The position numbers were made by a program, and so were the translations under genes. Below, in pieces: positions 5,712-6,026 of a stretch of 6,026 nucleotides of DNA. The number at the start of each line of letters is the position of its first letter. Within the stretch, counting starts at the first letter, position 1. The notes beneath the pieces were generated by a model. It was given only the letters and a program-made list of their open reading frames with translations. It had not been told where the DNA came from and did not search any database. The DNA comes from Ruminococcaceae bacterium UBA1213 (GTDB lineage Bacteria; Bacillota; Clostridia; Oscillospirales; Acutalibacteraceae): the NCBI GenBank assembly GCA_002309275.1, contig DBXL01000081.1:1189-7214 (forward strand), in the 5' to 3' direction.

Positions 5712-5954
5712 TTAAATTTCTTCAAAAGCAAAGTTTTCAATATCGTCTAAAAATTCAGTCGGGGGTTCTTCGTCAGGTACTTCAAGGATAATAGGTTTGC
5801 TGATGTCAAGGCTGACGATACCAATAATAGAATGAGCATCAATGGTGTAAATGTCGGAAATAAGATTAATTTTGAGTTGGTCATACTTGGTAGTCATTTC
5901 GACAAAGTGCTTGACATACTCAAGGTCTTTCAAAAAAATTTTTTTCTGATACAT
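5712..5954 (-). CDS. HPr-like protein lacking the phosphorylatable His-15
   Basis: An 80-residue protein that aligns with HPr, the PTS phosphocarrier. TKYD (22-25) matches SKYD of the first helix in B. subtilis HPr, and DAHSIIGIVSLDISKPIILEV (39-59) matches the regulatory helix around Ser-46 (KSIMGVMSLGIAKG). Ser42 is the counterpart of Ser-46. The usual GIHARPA loop is gone: its place is LKDLEYV, with Asp10 opposite His-15, so it cannot accept phosphate from enzyme I as HPr does. This recalls Crh of Bacillus, a His-less HPr paralogue acting only in regulation. The tail DEEPPTEFLDDIENFAFEEI is acidic. A regulatory role, perhaps through Ser42 phosphorylation or binding a CcpA-like partner, is inference; a purely structural relic is possible. 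GGAGGT (complement of 5962-5967) lies 7 bases before the ATG. The gene has its own promoter and terminator. Confidence 0.75.
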   Translation of the reverse strand: MYQKKIFLKDLEYVKHFVEMTTKYDQLKINLISDIYTIDAHSIIGIVSLDISKPIILEVPDEEPPTEFLDDIENFAFEEI

Positions 5955-5988
5955 CTTTTAAACCTCCGAATTTTTATTTTCCTTACAC

Positions 5989-6017
5989 ATTTTATCAGCA
6001 AATATGCGTAAGGTCAA
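5989..6017 (-). promoter_or_regulatory. Sigma-A type promoter of the HPr-like gene
   Basis: On the minus strand TTGACC (complement of 6012-6017) and TAAAAT (complement of 5989-5994) are separated by 17 bp; each matches the consensus at 5 of 6 positions. The start point would be near 5982, about 28 bases before the ATG. A 6-bp inverted repeat, CCTTAC at 5981-5986 and GTAAGG at 6008-6013, brackets the promoter and could be an operator or chance. Confidence 0.75.
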
Positions 6018-6026
6018 CTATATTTT

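Overview
The window looks like a chromosomal segment from a low-GC Gram-positive bacterium, most likely a Clostridia/Ruminococcus-type member of the Bacillota. This rests on the AT-rich sequence, the AGA/AGG and ATA codon preference, strong GAGGTG-type ribosome binding sites, near-consensus sigma-A promoters with 17-bp spacers, hairpin-plus-T-run terminators, a Gram-positive-style lipoprotein, and an HPr-like protein that keeps the Ser-46 region. The genus is an inference.

Layout: (1) Bases 1-110 hold no gene. A good promoter (111-139) drives a 221-residue membrane-anchored protein whose C-terminal domain I recognise as a bacterial EndoU ribonuclease (172-837). (2) Its stop codon abuts a 125-bp element (838-962) with 20-bp imperfect inverted arms made of ATTGCACATTG units. 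(3) A plus-strand gene cluster follows: a TTG-started lipoprotein of unknown function (982-1731), a short NfeD-family membrane protein (1766-2212) and an SPFH/stomatin-like (QmcA/paraslipin type) protein (2244-3329). Gaps are about 30 bp and a strong terminator closes the cluster. (4) A 74-residue lysine-rich protein is encoded on the minus strand (3419-3643), with its own exact-consensus promoter, strong SD and terminator. (5) Divergent from it is a duplicated-ATPase ABC-F protein (3773-5671). Its promoter places the transcript start almost on the SD, which fixes the start codon at 3773. (6) On the minus strand at the right end is an 80-residue HPr-like protein (5712-5954), with its own promoter and terminator. 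It lacks the phosphorylatable His-15 but keeps the Ser-46 region.

Functional reading: NfeD and SPFH proteins are established partners in membrane-microdomain scaffolds, and the lipoprotein ahead of them is a candidate third component. The ABC-F protein probably acts on the ribosome. The HPr-like protein is probably a regulator, not a sugar-PTS phosphocarrier. The items most worth following are the tethered solo EndoU domain with no obvious immunity gene, the His-less HPr homologue, and the strongly promoted small lysine-rich protein.
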